Below are positions 26,429-35,947 of a stretch of DNA of 64,000 nucleotides, in pieces. Position 1 is the stretch's first letter, and every line of letters starts with the position of its first letter. The stretch is taken from positions 1-64,000 of the forward strand of contig NZ_BBJB01000118.1 of the NCBI RefSeq assembly GCF_016584665.1, written 5' to 3'. Origin of the DNA: Pseudanabaena sp. lw0831 (GTDB lineage Bacteria > Cyanobacteriota > Cyanobacteriia > Pseudanabaenales > Pseudanabaenaceae). The position numbers and the translations under genes are program-made. Below the pieces are notes generated by a model. The model made no database searches. It had not been told where the DNA came from and was given only the letters and a program-made list of their open reading frames with translations.

Positions 26429-27796
26429 ATGGCACAGTTTTACAATCAAAATCAATCTAACAGATTTTCTGAACAAGTTACCGATATAACTGCTGGTAGC
26501 ATTGAGAAAGCTCAGCAACATATCTATAATTTCTTTTTAGAAATTATCAAGCGTTATGAATCTGAAGTAATTTTAAATCAATTTGAAAAACTATTTATTA
26601 AGTATGAAGAAATTGACAATGTTAGTGCTTATTACGCTCTAGGCGAAATTATATTTCACAATAAAGAAAGTGAGTTTAAGTATACACTTTTACGCTGTTG
26701 CTATATTCTCAATAACAACTGGGCAATCAATGGAAATATTAGCGCTTGCCAGAAGTTAGTTGACCTTTTTTTAGCAGATTCTATTGGCATTCCTACGCGG
26801 ATTTACAAATTAAAAAAGCTAAGACAGTGGTTGCAAAGCTTTGCACAATCTGAAGAATATAGTACTTTGCGATCGCTGTCAGGTAGACCTGGGGTTCGTA
26901 AAATCTATCATAATTGGAGCGAACGCTTTTCTTCTTATCTATTGATATCAGAATATGCCGATCCAAGAAAACCATTTGAACAACGCCAATATGCGGAGAA
27001 TTTATCTCGCAAGATCAAAAAACAATTTAAGTTCGATCTTGCAATGTATACCGCTCGTATTGATTCAAAGTTAGGCGCAAATCCTCAGCGTCAAAATCCA
27101 ACTAATTTAGGAGATGGTGTATTACTTCTAATTAAAAGAGTGCTGAATAAGCAAGGCAATGAAAACTATCGAAAAGCTGCTAGAAATCTTTACGATCAAT
27201 CTCATAGTATAACTTTCGTAGAATTTAAATCCAGACTACTCGCATATTTAGGGATATCAGAAGATGACTTGGAAATCTCAGAAGTATTCCGTTTGACGGT
27301 TGTACAGAAATTAAAACATTTCCAAGAACATCGTGATGATGAGTTAATGACTCTTAGCTTATTATATGTAACTTGCAATCGAGTTTTGCAATATCTATTA
27401 TTAAGTGAGCGACGTAAGCCATCTGAATTTCTAGAATTATCATTAGAATATGATAATTTCCTCAACCCTATAATTTTGTTGCTAAAGATTGTATTAATTC
27501 AGCCACATATTCGCTTTTATTTAGAAGGATATGTGGCTGAATTAATCAAGTTTTATAGTGTCTATGAAGAAACCGAATGTCAAGCCTTCATTAATTTTCT
27601 TGATGTGTTGAATGTCACGCTAGCAATTTTTGATGAGGATACAGACTATAGTCTGATTAAAATGAAAAATATTGAGAATGATTTGACAGATATCAATTTA
27701 GATAACTATCGTGTTTTCTCACAATTAAAGAGGCTGGTAGATAGAGGTAAGAAACCAGTTGATCCAGAAGATACAACCGAAACCTTAAATTTTTAG
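26429..27796 (+). CDS. Conserved hypothetical helical protein
   Basis: The roughly 455-aa protein is predicted here to be nearly all helical and soluble, with many aromatic and leucine positions (for example YYALGEIIF, LLRCCYILNNNWAING). It could form an armadillo/HEAT-like stack. I do not recognise catalytic motifs. A short conserved-looking patch is SGRPGVRKIYHNW. The ATG at 26429 (MAQFYNQNQ) is favoured; the frame can be extended upstream only to a TTG at 26387. A long hairpin follows the stop. Confidence 0.65.
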   Translation: MAQFYNQNQSNRFSEQVTDITAGSIEKAQQHIYNFFLEIIKRYESEVILNQFEKLFIKYEEIDNVSAYYALGEIIFHNKESEFKYTLLRCCYILNNNWAINGNISACQKLVDLFLADSIGIPTRIYKLKKLRQWLQSFAQSEEYSTLRSLSGRPGVRKIYHNWSERFSSYLLISEYADPRKPFEQRQYAENLSRKIKKQFKFDLAMYTARIDSKLGANPQRQNPTNLGDGVLLLIKRVLNKQGNENYRKAARNLYDQSHSITFVEFKSRLLAYLGISEDDLEISEVFRLTVVQKLKHFQEHRDDELMTLSLLYVTCNRVLQYLLLSERRKPSEFLELSLEYDNFLNPIILLLKIVLIQPHIRFYLEGYVAELIKFYSVYEETECQAFINFLDVLNVTLAIFDEDTDYSLIKMKNIENDLTDINLDNYRVFSQLKRLVDRGKKPVDPEDTTETLNF

Positions 27797-27814
27797 TATG
27801 CTGCTTTCTCAGCG

Positions 27815-27874
27815 AATCTCCAGCATAAGCAGCTTTGCCAGCTTAGTGGGTAAAGCTGCTTATGCTAGAGATTC
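27815..27874. terminator. Bidirectional hairpin between convergent genes
   Basis: The arms ATCTCCAGCATAAGCAGCTTT and AAAGCTGCTTATGCTAGAGAT enclose about 20 bases. The right arm includes the last codons and stop of the convergent hydrolase gene. Confidence 0.65.
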
Positions 27875-28915
27875 TATCCATTCAAAAATGCGATTCCATG
27901 CCCACCATCGATCGCGATCTTCATATTGGTTTTGGCATTTTTTGCTGCTGACATAGCCAACATGACCGCCGTGCTGTGTAACCATTAGTTTTATCGCAGG
28001 GTTGTCTTGAGCAATTTTTTCTAAGTCTGAAATAATCGCTGGATCAAACATCGGATCGTCTGCAGCATAAAGAATAAAGGTTGGCTTTTGCAAATGTGGC
28101 ATGAAATATAACGGACAACTAGCATCGTAATATTCCTCTACCGAGTCAAAGCCTAATTTAGCGATCGTCAATTCGTTATCAAATCCCCAAATACTGTTAG
28201 CTCGTTCCACGGCTTCACGATCAATCGCTTCAGGATGCATTTTCGCCATCCTGCGTCCTAGTTTCTTTAATTCACGAGCGATCGCCTTTTCGAGAAATTT
28301 CCCCAGTTCGTCTTTGACTAAATAAGTAAGCGATCGATTGGAGTCAACACTAGGACAGATTACCGCCCCACCCGCAATATCAGCCGATGTAATTTCTAGA
28401 TCGTTACCCCATTCAGCGATCGATTCTCCTGCCTTAATTCCCCATAAAGCCAATTGTCCGCCGAGGGAGTATCCAGTTAGCCAAAAAGGTGCGGGACATC
28501 CCAATTGTTTGGCGGTATTAGCAATACGAATAAAATCTTCGCCTTCATACAGTCCATCTGAGGTCAGTGCTGGTGAAAGCTCGGCAGTTTTGCCATGCGC
28601 TCGCCAATCAAATAATACGACGGCATATCCTTTTGAGATCGCCTTCCGCCCCAGAATTTTGAGAAACCATTGATTATCTAAATCCCCTGTAATTCCGTAG
28701 GTTCCAACAATTGTCCCTTTATTTTTTTGATGGGATGCGTCTGGAATTACATATTTACCAAAGATGGGAACGCCATGTGCACCTGTAAAAATATGCTCCT
28801 GATAAATGGGTTCTGGTTCGACCGTGAAGTTTTCCCATTTTTGACTCACCTGCAAAGCAGTATAAAGGGTCATTAGCAGCCCATTAGTGAGATGCCAAGG
28901 TGGTGAATAGGTCAT
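27860..28915 (-). CDS. Alpha/beta hydrolase, YheT-like
   Basis: The 351-aa enzyme has the alpha/beta-hydrolase nucleophile elbow GYSLGGQLA (Ser at about 150), an upstream oxyanion region GTYGITGDLDN, and DWRAHGKT. The acid is likely in YAADDPMFDP and the His in TQHGGHVGYVS. This order matches the YheT/EMB8 group of esterase-like hydrolases, whose substrates are largely unknown. There is no signal peptide. Confidence 0.88.
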   Translation of the reverse strand: MTYSPPWHLTNGLLMTLYTALQVSQKWENFTVEPEPIYQEHIFTGAHGVPIFGKYVIPDASHQKNKGTIVGTYGITGDLDNQWFLKILGRKAISKGYAVVLFDWRAHGKTAELSPALTSDGLYEGEDFIRIANTAKQLGCPAPFWLTGYSLGGQLALWGIKAGESIAEWGNDLEITSADIAGGAVICPSVDSNRSLTYLVKDELGKFLEKAIARELKKLGRRMAKMHPEAIDREAVERANSIWGFDNELTIAKLGFDSVEEYYDASCPLYFMPHLQKPTFILYAADDPMFDPAIISDLEKIAQDNPAIKLMVTQHGGHVGYVSSKKCQNQYEDRDRWWAWNRIFEWIESLA

Positions 28916-29108
28916 ATAGCAATCCGTAAATCACATTTGTTATATTTCGTTACGCTCACTATTTTATCTCTATGTATAGATACATGAATCTGGGTTGTAT
29001 ATTTCAAACTAGCGTGACACACTAATATTCAGTGGCTTATTTCTAGTTTTTTAATGTAAAGCAAAGCTAGTTGCATTTCCTACGTTACAGTTTAAGGAGG
29101 AAGCAAAG

Positions 29109-30854
29109 ATGTTTTATGCAAGTAGACGGGTAACTCACTTCGCGCCCAATTATTTTTTATCTTCTCTGCAATGGATATTATGTAGTGGGGTTGCTCTAAC
29201 AGGGTTTGCTACAGATGTGATCGCGCAATCTCGCATTACACCAGTTAGCCCTGAAGTGAAATCGGATCAGAATGTTAAAGAAACTCTACAAAATATTCGC
29301 ACTCTTTCACCCACAAAGCCCAAAGTTGCGGAGTCAGTAACATCGGTTTCACAATTGAGTGATGTGAGATCGACCGATTGGGCTTTTACCGCCTTGCAAT
29401 CTTTGGTCGAGCGCTACGGGTGTATTGCTGGTTATCCCGATCGCTCATTTCGTGGCAGACAAGCAGTTTCGCGGTACGAATTTGCGGCAGGGCTAAATGC
29501 CTGCTTGGACAAAATCAATGAAATTATCTCTACAGGTTTAGCCGACAAAGTCAGTAAAGAAGATCTTGCTACCATCCAAAAACTTCAAGAAGAGTTTGCG
29601 GCTGAATTAGCTATATTGCGCGGTCGAGTGGATACATTAGAAGCAAAAACCACCAAATTGGAAGCGCAGCAGTTTTCAACAATAACCAAACTGTATGGAC
29701 AGGCAATATTTGGCTTGCAGGGACGGTTGCGTAACTCGGCAGATCTAGCTCCTCGCAATGGCATCCTGACTGCTAATGAAGCTGATACCGCAACAAATCT
29801 CACATTGGGCTACGATCTGCAACTCAATTTACTCACACAATTTGATTTTCATAATCGGAGCTTACTCTTAGTCGGTTTACGCGCTGCAAATCTGACCACA
29901 GGTTCAGGCAATATTTTTCAAGACAACTTTACTCGTCTTGGCTATGAGGCTAATTCGGCTAATACATTCTTTCTTTCTGATTTGTCCTATCGCTTTATGG
30001 TGGGAGATAATGCTGTATTTATCGTTGGGACTGAAGGTGTAAATCCAGTAACCGTTTTTCGCGGTCCTAATCGAGTAGAGAGTGCTGGTTCGGGACCACT
30101 TTCAGCTTTTGCTCAGCGCAATCCGATTTTGGAACTTGGACGGAGTCGCGCAGGTGTTGGCTTTGATTGGCAGATCGCCGATCGCATCAGTTTGCAGGGT
30201 GTATATGCCGCAGGCGATCCCGCGAATCCAACCACATTAGGCAATGGTGGTGGTTTGTTCGGTAGTGATTACACATTAGGAGGGCAGCTAACACTTACTC
30301 CGACTGATGCGATCGATGTCGCCTTGTATTACCTTCATGCTTATACGACAGGTGGTTCTTTAAAAATATCCTCTGGTGATAGTTTGATCAGCAATGGCGG
30401 TGCGAATTTTCTGACTGATGCGATTGGGGCAACGCTCAACTGGCGGCTTAGTCCCTACCTCACGCTTGGCACGTGGGGCGGTTATACAAAATCCAATGCT
30501 GTCAATGGTGCAAATGGAACTGTAGAAACGACAAACTGGATGGTCTATCTCAATTTGCCCGATTTGTTTGGGCGTGGGAATCTTGGCGGCATCTATGTTG
30601 GACAACCACCCAAAATCGTCAGCAGCAATCTCTCCTTTGGTAACGTTCCTAGTGCAATTGGATTGAATGGTGTTGCCTTTGGTTCAGTGGGTTCTCAGCC
30701 CGCTAGTACAACTCATGTGGAACTGTTTTATCGCTATCGAATTTCTGACAATATCAGTATCACACCAGGAGTAATCTTTCTATTTAATCCCGTCCACACA
30801 TCCACAAGTGACACAATTACAATCGGCACAATTCGCACCACTTTTACGTTTTAA
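29109..30854 (+). CDS. Outer-membrane porin with SLH domain (OprB/iron-uptake porin family)
   Basis: This 581-aa major outer-membrane protein type of cyanobacteria has a signal peptide (to about residue 38). A periplasmic SLH domain (about 65-125: LSDVRSTDWAFTALQSLVERYGCIAGYPD) anchors to pyruvylated cell-wall polymer. A coiled coil (about 140-185) follows. A C-terminal OprB-type beta-barrel ends in phenylalanine (TIRTTFTF), the usual outer-membrane insertion signal. AAGGAGG precedes the ATG. Such proteins pass inorganic ions. A CHAT-domain gene follows after 56 bases on the same strand. Confidence 0.93.
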   Translation: MFYASRRVTHFAPNYFLSSLQWILCSGVALTGFATDVIAQSRITPVSPEVKSDQNVKETLQNIRTLSPTKPKVAESVTSVSQLSDVRSTDWAFTALQSLVERYGCIAGYPDRSFRGRQAVSRYEFAAGLNACLDKINEIISTGLADKVSKEDLATIQKLQEEFAAELAILRGRVDTLEAKTTKLEAQQFSTITKLYGQAIFGLQGRLRNSADLAPRNGILTANEADTATNLTLGYDLQLNLLTQFDFHNRSLLLVGLRAANLTTGSGNIFQDNFTRLGYEANSANTFFLSDLSYRFMVGDNAVFIVGTEGVNPVTVFRGPNRVESAGSGPLSAFAQRNPILELGRSRAGVGFDWQIADRISLQGVYAAGDPANPTTLGNGGGLFGSDYTLGGQLTLTPTDAIDVALYYLHAYTTGGSLKISSGDSLISNGGANFLTDAIGATLNWRLSPYLTLGTWGGYTKSNAVNGANGTVETTNWMVYLNLPDLFGRGNLGGIYVGQPPKIVSSNLSFGNVPSAIGLNGVAFGSVGSQPASTTHVELFYRYRISDNISITPGVIFLFNPVHTSTSDTITIGTIRTTFTF

Positions 30855-30919
30855 GCTGCGTCATGGATCAGAATGCTTTTTAGTACAGGAATTTTTGTAA
30901 GAGAAAGAGAGTGAAGTTT

Positions 30920-32389
30920 ATGAAAATGCGATCGCTTAGTTGGAAAGTTTTGCTAGTTCTACTTTTAAGTGGAATAGGCGCTTTGGATTACCACAATTCA
31001 GCATTAGGTCAATCAACATCAAGTTCATCATCAAGTTCTTCTAGCAATCAATCAGAGCAGCCCTATCATGACAATATTTTCCCAAATGGCGGTGGGCTAA
31101 GGGATCGATTGCTGGGTGTATTAGGTAACCAATTTAGCAAAGTACCAGCAGGATTGAACTCCCATCGGCGAGCAGGAGATTATTTCAATCGAAATCAATT
31201 GGAAGATGCGCAATATGCGATCGAACAATCTTACAATGATGAGCATCGCTATTATAGCAATGGCAATCTTACTCCTAGTCCTATGAGCCTTAGTGTGGCT
31301 CAGATTGCTTTACTCCGCTCTGAGCGAATTACCGACAGTGCAACAGCTTTAGTTTATCCCGTGATTTTTCCCGATCGTTTAGAGATCCTAGTCATCCCTT
31401 CATCAGGAAAACCGATTCATAAAGTTGTTACTGAAGCCCAAGAAGTGGAGATCTTGCGTGAGGCTCAAGATTTTGTGAGTAATATTCGGGATGTAAGCTC
31501 GACAGACTATTTAGACTCTGCTCAAACTCTATACAATTGGATAATTCGTCCAATTGATGCTGATTTACAAGCTGCCAACATCAAAACACTGGTCTTTGTA
31601 ATGGATGGTCCATTACGGGTAATTCCGATCGCCGCCTTACATGATGGCAAAGACTTTTTAGTTCAGAAATATGCGATCGCGACTGTGCCATCTATGGGAA
31701 TGGCGAATCTGAAATTACGAGATCGACGACGCAACAGCATTCTGGTAATGGGTCTCACCGATGCTATGCAAGGATTGTCGGCGCTACCTAGTGTCGAAGT
31801 GGAAGTTAATGGAATTGCCACACAAGTTTTACAGGGCGATGCTTTTCTCAACCAAGGCTTTACAATTGAGAATCTCAAGACCCAACAAAAAAAGAATAAC
31901 TATGGCATCGTGCATCTAGCTAGCCATGCCAAATTTGTGAGTAACACTATTAATGGTGCATTCATTCAAATGTGGAATGAGCGGCTATATATCGATCAAC
32001 TTAGATCGCTTAACCTCGGTTCGGAAGCAATTGAAATGTTGACGCTGAGCGCTTGTCAGACTGCTGTTGGCAAAAATCTCGGTTTAGGTGGTGTCGCTGC
32101 TCAATATGGCGCAAAAAGCGTGCTTGCATCTCTCTGGGTAGTAAGTGATGCTGGGACAGCGCCATTGATGCTATCTTTTTATCGCAATTACCCTACTGCT
32201 AAAAGTAAAGCGATCGCATTGCAGCAAACTCAAGTTGCGCTACTAACAGGAACTGTAAGAATTGAGGGTCAACAGATCCAAGGAATTCCCAATTTACCAG
32301 CAGTTCCCCTTAAGCAACTTAATCAAGCTATCGATCTGAAGCACCCATACTTTTGGGCTTCTTTTATCTTGGTTGGCAATTGGCTATAG
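30920..32389 (+). CDS. Secreted CHAT-domain (caspase-like) protein
   Basis: The roughly 489-aa protein has an N-terminal signal peptide (KVLLVLLLSGIGAL, ending near ALGQS) and a serine-rich linker. The C-terminal CHAT domain (about 215-485) has GPLRVIPIAAL, the catalytic histidine at about 336 in HLASHAKF and the cysteine at about 379 in LSACQTAVG. The dyad is intact. The usual long TPR array is missing; only a short helical part (about 65-110) precedes the protease. GTG at 30911 is an alternative start; ATG 30920 is preferred. It lies right behind the porin, suggesting an envelope-located role. Confidence 0.87.
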   Translation: MKMRSLSWKVLLVLLLSGIGALDYHNSALGQSTSSSSSSSSSNQSEQPYHDNIFPNGGGLRDRLLGVLGNQFSKVPAGLNSHRRAGDYFNRNQLEDAQYAIEQSYNDEHRYYSNGNLTPSPMSLSVAQIALLRSERITDSATALVYPVIFPDRLEILVIPSSGKPIHKVVTEAQEVEILREAQDFVSNIRDVSSTDYLDSAQTLYNWIIRPIDADLQAANIKTLVFVMDGPLRVIPIAALHDGKDFLVQKYAIATVPSMGMANLKLRDRRRNSILVMGLTDAMQGLSALPSVEVEVNGIATQVLQGDAFLNQGFTIENLKTQQKKNNYGIVHLASHAKFVSNTINGAFIQMWNERLYIDQLRSLNLGSEAIEMLTLSACQTAVGKNLGLGGVAAQYGAKSVLASLWVVSDAGTAPLMLSFYRNYPTAKSKAIALQQTQVALLTGTVRIEGQQIQGIPNLPAVPLKQLNQAIDLKHPYFWASFILVGNWL

Positions 32390-32441
32390 CGGTTTTCAGA
32401 TGAGTACGGTAGGTGCATCAGTTTCCATAAAATAGCCAATT

Positions 32442-32545
32442 ATACCAATTCACGAAAGTGTGACAACATTTTTGTGAATTAAAACCAAACCCAGTATGGG
32501 TTTTTAAAACTAGAAATGGCTATGCCATTTTTAGTTTTGATATTA
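32442..32545. repeat. Palindromic repeat, family C
   Basis: Starts ATACCAATTCACGAAAGTGT and ends TTTTGATATTA, with the internal AAATGGCTATGCCATTT hairpin. It lies between the CHAT gene and the convergent large TPR gene. Confidence 0.8.
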
Positions 32546-32637
32546 GATCTTTCAGTGCCAGAGAATTAATGAAAGTAGAGACGGCTAAACTACAAGCATG
32601 ACAGTTAAACATGATAGTCACACCAATTATTTTAGGT

Positions 32638-34677
32638 TTACTGCTCAAATTGTGGCATCTCTAGGGCAACTGGAACAAATTCTAGCTGAACAACGGCTTG
32701 TCGAACTTTGGCGGCGAAGGCGAGAGGATCGAGATCAAATTGCTCGAATAGCTCACGTCCTCGCAGACAGCGTAATTCAGGATTTTCGGCTGCGCCGCTT
32801 ACTACCCACAGCACAAAATCTTTGTTGCTACGGGCATTCTCAATCTCGATCGCAGAAATTGCAAAAGACTCGCGATCGCTAGTGAAGCTTTTAATCACCA
32901 CCGCTTCGCAAATGCCGTCTTTGGTGCATTCTAGATCGTATCCAACCTGAGATTTATCCACCGATCGCACCATCCAGCCATCGCGCATATATTGTGCCAT
33001 CACCGAAATCATCGCCAGTTTTTCAGCCGTACTCGGATCTTCAATGGAGAACGGAATTGGTTTCTCGACGACTTTCTCAACTACGCGATCGACAAACTTT
33101 TCGACTACGCGATCGACAACTCGCTCAACTTCAACAAATTTCTCAATCTCGACTATTTTTTCGACTTCAACAATCTTCTCGACCTCAACAATCTTTTCGA
33201 CTTCCACAATCTTTTCGACAATTTTCTCAACTTCCATAATCTTCTCGATCGCTTCAGTCAAATCCGATATCGCCTCTTCAGCTTTTGAGATAGCAACCTC
33301 ATTAGAAATTGCTTCTGTCGCAATAATCAGCTTGCTAGACTCCTCATCCCTATCATCAAGATCATCATTACTCGTAGCCATAGCTAGAGGGACTTCCGCA
33401 ACGATCGCTTCGGGAGTAGTATCTATAACTGAATCTGTTTCAGAAGCTGCGATCGCATAACTACTTCTTGGTCTTGCCTTAGGCAAAGAATCAATCGCAA
33501 GGGTTTCTAAAAATTCCTTAGCTTTTTTCGCCTTGTCAGGTTTACCCTGAGTTTGATATAGGACGATCGCCTTGCGTAAATCATCACCAGCAAGGGTCTC
33601 ATCGGCAATATCAGGTTGAGAATAGGTTAAGCCACGATAGTAGTAGGCATCAACATTACTGGGCTGCAATTCAATTGCATAGCTAAAGTCGCGAAGTGCT
33701 TCAGGAAATTCTTTGAGAATGTAATGCGATCGCCCTCGTCGAAATGCGGCTAAGTCAAGATTTGGGCTTAGCTCCATGGTGCGGCTATAGCAAGCGATCG
33801 CCTGCTCGTAACTCTTGAGCTTAAAGTATGTATTGCCAAGAGACATATGTGCATCAGCAAAATTTGGATCGATGGCGATCGATGCTTGGAAATCTGCCAT
33901 CGCTTGCTGAAGCTGCCCCAACAAAAAATTAATTTCGCCGCGCTTAAAATAAGCTAGACGCGCCTTGTCGGGACGCAAGGAAATCGCCTTGCCATAGTCA
34001 CCTACAGCTTTAGCATATTCGCGCAAACTTACATGAGCATCGCCCAAGCCCAGATATGCCTTGATAAAATTAGGATTGAGCTTCAGTGCTTGCCGAAAGG
34101 ACTCCAGCGCATCCTGTGGGAATCCTTGCTGAATATCCTCTAAGCCCCAACGGTAATACACATCAATTAAGCTAATCCCCTTGCCAGCCCGAAAAGCCTT
34201 TTGAGTTTGTTTCTCCCATTCGCGATCTAGCATCCGCACATATTCTTCGCGAAATACTCCCGCATCGGTTTGAGGTTCGAGGGGCATTCCTTGGAAATTG
34301 GGCAACTGCCGTAAATAATCTGTCCTGAGTGGCTCATCAAAGGTCACGCAAGCATCCCAAGCCACCCAGACCCGAAAGTTATTCGCCTCGGAGTCAATGT
34401 CATAGGCTTCGCTCAGTTCGCGATACCGCGCCGATCTCAGTTTGAGCTGATATTCGCGATCGGCTGGAACTATTGTCCCCGCTGCAAAATAGCCCTGATT
34501 GGCACTACCGATCCGCTTAAAGTAAGCGCGATCGCCCACCTTGAGAGTTTGAATATTGCCGCAGTTCCACGTAACGATATACTGCTCCCCCTCGGAGATA
34601 TCGGCGATCGCTTCACGAATAAAATCGCGAATCTCTGGCTCTGTCTGCTCGTTACACAGAAATATTCTTGTGACCAT
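32638..34677 (-). CDS. EVE/PUA-like + TPR + DUF3883 (PD-(D/E)XK-like) protein
   Basis: The 679-aa protein has four parts. Residues 1-150 look like an EVE/PUA-type reader: VGDRAYFKRIG, GYFAAGTIV, then PQTDAG as in the reader domains fused to HNH nucleases. Residues 165-390 carry about six TPRs. Residues 465-525 are a highly repetitive coiled coil (units like VEKIVEVE). The C-terminus (about 545-650) resembles DUF3883: GYDLECTKDG, EAVVIKS and NARSNKDFVLWVVS, with D, E and K in places expected for a PD-(D/E)XK nuclease-like core. A modified-DNA or RNA-sensing role is an inference. The TPR assignment is certain; the end domains are pattern calls. Confidence 0.75.
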   Translation of the reverse strand: MVTRIFLCNEQTEPEIRDFIREAIADISEGEQYIVTWNCGNIQTLKVGDRAYFKRIGSANQGYFAAGTIVPADREYQLKLRSARYRELSEAYDIDSEANNFRVWVAWDACVTFDEPLRTDYLRQLPNFQGMPLEPQTDAGVFREEYVRMLDREWEKQTQKAFRAGKGISLIDVYYRWGLEDIQQGFPQDALESFRQALKLNPNFIKAYLGLGDAHVSLREYAKAVGDYGKAISLRPDKARLAYFKRGEINFLLGQLQQAMADFQASIAIDPNFADAHMSLGNTYFKLKSYEQAIACYSRTMELSPNLDLAAFRRGRSHYILKEFPEALRDFSYAIELQPSNVDAYYYRGLTYSQPDIADETLAGDDLRKAIVLYQTQGKPDKAKKAKEFLETLAIDSLPKARPRSSYAIAASETDSVIDTTPEAIVAEVPLAMATSNDDLDDRDEESSKLIIATEAISNEVAISKAEEAISDLTEAIEKIMEVEKIVEKIVEVEKIVEVEKIVEVEKIVEIEKFVEVERVVDRVVEKFVDRVVEKVVEKPIPFSIEDPSTAEKLAMISVMAQYMRDGWMVRSVDKSQVGYDLECTKDGICEAVVIKSFTSDRESFAISAIEIENARSNKDFVLWVVSGAAENPELRCLRGRELFEQFDLDPLAFAAKVRQAVVQLEFVPVALEMPQFEQ

Positions 34678-34711
34678 AGGGCTATTATCTTAAGTTTGAA
34701 CTGATTGTACC

Positions 34712-34752
34712 GAGAAAATAGAGGGAGTGCGAAGCACTCCCTCTATTTTCTC
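34712..34752. terminator. Hairpin at the end of aroH
   Basis: A perfect palindrome with arms GAGAAAATAGAGGGAGTGC, GAA loop and complement. The right end includes the aroH stop codon. It precedes the large TPR gene on the same strand. Confidence 0.7.
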
Positions 34753-35131
34753 AAATTTGAGCGTAAACGAGGTCGGGACGCAAATCTCTAGCTCCGTTTA
34801 AGTAAATATGCTTAATCTGATGTTGCTCAAGCGGCGTATTCACATGAATTAATACCCTGATACAACGCTCTAAACTGCCCTTAACATACATTTGCTGCAC
34901 ATCTAAAAGCGGGACATTTTCCCATTGCGATCGCGATCGGGCGATTTTGGCAGGAAAGACCACATCAATATCTGTTGTTGCCGAAAAAGTAGCACTTACT
35001 ATTTCGCGCGGATCAATGTCATTTTGTGCCTCGATCTCCTCCATAAGCTCTAGCACAGCCCTCTCAAGGGCTTCGTATGTATTTGCCTCAACTGTTGTTG
35101 CACCACGAACGCCACGTACACGCCAACCCAC
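34751..35131 (-). CDS. aroH: Chorismate mutase, AroH type
   Basis: AroH rearranges chorismate to prephenate for Phe/Tyr synthesis. The 126-aa monofunctional enzyme shows the family start WRVRGVRGATTVEANT, FSATTDIDVVFPAK, VPLLDVQQM and VLIHVNT. Size and motifs fit the trimeric Bacillus-type AroH rather than the AroQ type. The end of the gene lies in a hairpin. A family B element is upstream. Confidence 0.95.
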   Translation of the reverse strand: MGWRVRGVRGATTVEANTYEALERAVLELMEEIEAQNDIDPREIVSATFSATTDIDVVFPAKIARSRSQWENVPLLDVQQMYVKGSLERCIRVLIHVNTPLEQHQIKHIYLNGARDLRPDLVYAQI

Positions 35132-35173
35132 GTTTTACACCATCCGTACTGTATGTAAGTGTTTTTGATGTTT

Positions 35174-35276
35174 AAAGTAGCTAGGCATAATTAAATATAA
35201 ACCCCTAAAATGTGTACCGCCCGCGCAGCGGGCGGTACACATTTTGGTTCTATTTTTTATTTATGCCGAGGTACTA
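35174..35276. mobile_element. MITE-like element, family B
   Basis: The left end AAAGTAGCTAGGCATAATTA and the right end TTATGCCGAGGTACTA are inverted. The centre is a GTACCGCCCGC stem around GCAGC. It sits between divergent aroH and a small membrane-protein gene. Confidence 0.75.
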
Positions 35277-35361
35277 ATCATATCCATCATTTATCAGATT
35301 ACCCCTAAAAAACAATGTTAAGTTAATTGCGATCGCCTAAAACATAAAATCCCTAGTGAAT

Positions 35362-35901
35362 ATGACCGATGTCTTTAAAGTTTCACCACTGATTCGCATT
35401 ACATTATTGCTGTTATATATTGCTCTCACTGCTCCTTTGCCATTTTTGAGCGACTTTACCCATGCCGCTATTCCTGCCTCATGGTTAAGTATTGGCTTAG
35501 CGATCGGTTTTATATTTTTGTACGGGGCGCTTAGCGATCGCCTAATTCTTGATAATCAAGGCATCAGCTTAGTCTATCCGCGCTGGTTCCCAACTTTTTT
35601 GCGTAAGGGTTGGTCACTGGCTTGGCAAGATATCAAGGCTCTTAAACCAAGAATTACGGGGCAAGGGGGCATCGTTTATTATTTTGTCAGTAAAGACTCT
35701 GAGCAAGCTTATTTATTGCCGATGCGGGTAGTTGGCTTTACGAGATTAGTAAAACGGGTTGAAGAACATACAGGTATTGACACAAGAGATATTCGTCCTT
35801 TGGCTCAACCTTGGATGTATCTGATTTTGCTGGTGTTTACTCTGTTATTACTACTAATGGATGGCTGGACGATTTACACGGCTCTAACGCTTCCACACTA
35901 A
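35362..35901 (+). CDS. Conserved membrane protein of unknown function
   Basis: The 179-aa protein has two N-terminal membrane helices (about 12-32 and 42-62) and one near the C-terminus (about 152-172). Between these is a soluble part with LILDNQGISLVYP and WSLAWQDIKALKP, as in bacterial PH-like membrane proteins. The family is unknown to me. ATG at 35362 is preferred over GTG at 35356. Confidence 0.65.
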   Translation: MTDVFKVSPLIRITLLLLYIALTAPLPFLSDFTHAAIPASWLSIGLAIGFIFLYGALSDRLILDNQGISLVYPRWFPTFLRKGWSLAWQDIKALKPRITGQGGIVYYFVSKDSEQAYLLPMRVVGFTRLVKRVEEHTGIDTRDIRPLAQPWMYLILLVFTLLLLLMDGWTIYTALTLPH

Positions 35902-35947
35902 ACTAAATCTAAAGGTCGATACTTAGCGTGTAATTGAGCATTAACTA

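Noticed and set aside
28338-28673. Plus-strand frame of 111 codons
   Set aside because: Entirely antisense within the YheT-like hydrolase gene, with no ribosome-binding site or recognisable motif.
33044-33460. Plus-strand frame of 138 codons rich in Ser/Thr/Phe repeats
   Set aside because: It is the antisense image of the VEKIVEVE coiled-coil coding region of the minus-strand TPR/DUF3883 gene.
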